Part shown: positions 27,827 to 28,121 of the stretch, piece after piece
How positions within the stretch are numbered: position 1 is the first letter of the stretch
Layout of the letters: every line of letters starts with the position of its first letter
Assembly: GCF_026151205.1 (NCBI RefSeq)
Contig: NW_026971854.1
Coordinates: forward strand, 1-28,121
Reading direction: 5' to 3'
DNA length: 28,121 nt
From: Bolinopsis microptera
Taxonomy: Eukaryota; Ctenophora; Tentaculata; Lobata; Bolinopsidae
The notes under the pieces: generated by a model
Seen by the model: the letters and a program-made list of their open reading frames with translations, nothing else
Database searches by the model: none
What the model was told of the DNA's origin: nothing
Program-made: the position numbers and the translations under genes

Positions 27827-27870
27827 TTGATACGAGCTCAGGGCTGGTTAATCTACGTCACGGTACGCGT
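27827..27870. repeat. 44-bp direct repeat, right copy
   Basis: Identical over 44 bp to 14091-14134, then diverges on both sides. It marks the right edge of the retrotransposon nest; host DNA resumes at 27871. Confidence 0.85.
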
Positions 27871-28121
27871 CAGAAAATAATACAGCTGACATCCGAGTGT
27901 GTGTGTTCGAGCGATTTGTACAACATTTCTGCATTCTGTAATGTTTCAAATTTAATTCAAATGTTCTAATGTTCCGATTGCCCACGTGACTACTTCTTTT
28001 AAGTCTCGTGACGTGGGACAACCTCCCCACTATTTTTTATCAACCAACCCTATCACTGAGCTAATGCTGTCATTAACGTGACAATCCCGATTTAGTAAAA
28101 TGCATTGAAAATCTTATGCGT
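27871..28121. other. Host flanking DNA right of the retrotransposon nest
   Basis: No gene recognised. An imperfect inverted repeat CCCACGTGAC / GTGACGTGGG at about 27981-28017 contains an E-box-like CACGTG and a CRE-like TGACGT half-palindrome. In the uninterrupted ancestral chromosome this sequence would directly follow 14134. Confidence 0.4.

Noticed and set aside
14091-27870. 44-bp repeats as long terminal repeats of an LTR retrotransposon
   Set aside because: Far too short, no TG...CA ends, no protease, integrase or RNase H, and the enclosed RTs are of non-LTR type.

Overview
The window is nuclear DNA of a multicellular animal, most likely an invertebrate; the phylum cannot be fixed from what is visible. 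Evidence: a spliced plus-strand gene with GT/AG introns and short exons, long AT-rich introns loaded with MITE-like and palindromic elements, and a pile of non-LTR retrotransposons. No rRNA, tRNA, CRISPR array or bacterial operon was seen.

Region 1 (1-13560): the 3' half of a LASP-family gene (LIM and SH3 domain protein; actin-binding adaptor). Five coding exons join in a consistent phase: 1483-1663 (end of nebulin repeat 1 plus repeat 2), 8636-8823 (Pro/Glu-rich linker), 8944-8994 (51-nt microexon), 11152-11292 (second Pro/Glu/Ala linker) and 12785-12955 (SH3 domain and stop). A 27-nt exon-like segment at 11407-11433 ends in TAA directly before a perfect GTAAGT donor; its use would give an isoform without SH3. 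The LIM domain and the 5' end of the gene lie left of the window.

The 7-kb intron (1664-8635) holds a complete hAT-type MITE (2008-2791, 8-bp target duplication, internal 42-bp minisatellite) and two back-to-back giant palindromes with TTAA junctions (4683-6085 and 6090-7440), whose transcripts would fold into hairpins of about 640-670 bp. The next large intron contains a ~148-bp inverted repeat (9522-9668 / 9883-10029).

Region 2 (14091-27870): a 13.7-kb nest of retrotransposons between two identical 44-bp direct repeats. The outermost layer is a 5'-truncated element with a C-terminal zinc-knuckle and a probable restriction-like endonuclease (plus strand, from about 14135, coding to 18886). 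A 5'-truncated RTE-like element (14480-17022) sits inside its reverse transcriptase, flanked by a 9-bp duplication, and removing it restores the reading frame exactly. A minus-strand CR1-like element (about 19182-27470) appears to have landed in the 3' UTR of the outer element. It has a very long ORF1 ending in an SGNH esterase domain, an AP-type endonuclease, and an RT ORF out of frame with the endonuclease by one base at a G7 run. The ORF1 is unusual in that its first ~415 codons look like a Cys-rich, N-glycosylatable, membrane-spanning region.

The most noteworthy items are the membrane-protein-like extension of the CR1-like ORF1, the two giant intronic palindromes, the clean nested-insertion record with an unusually long 44-bp duplication, and the stop-containing alternative exon of the LASP-like gene.
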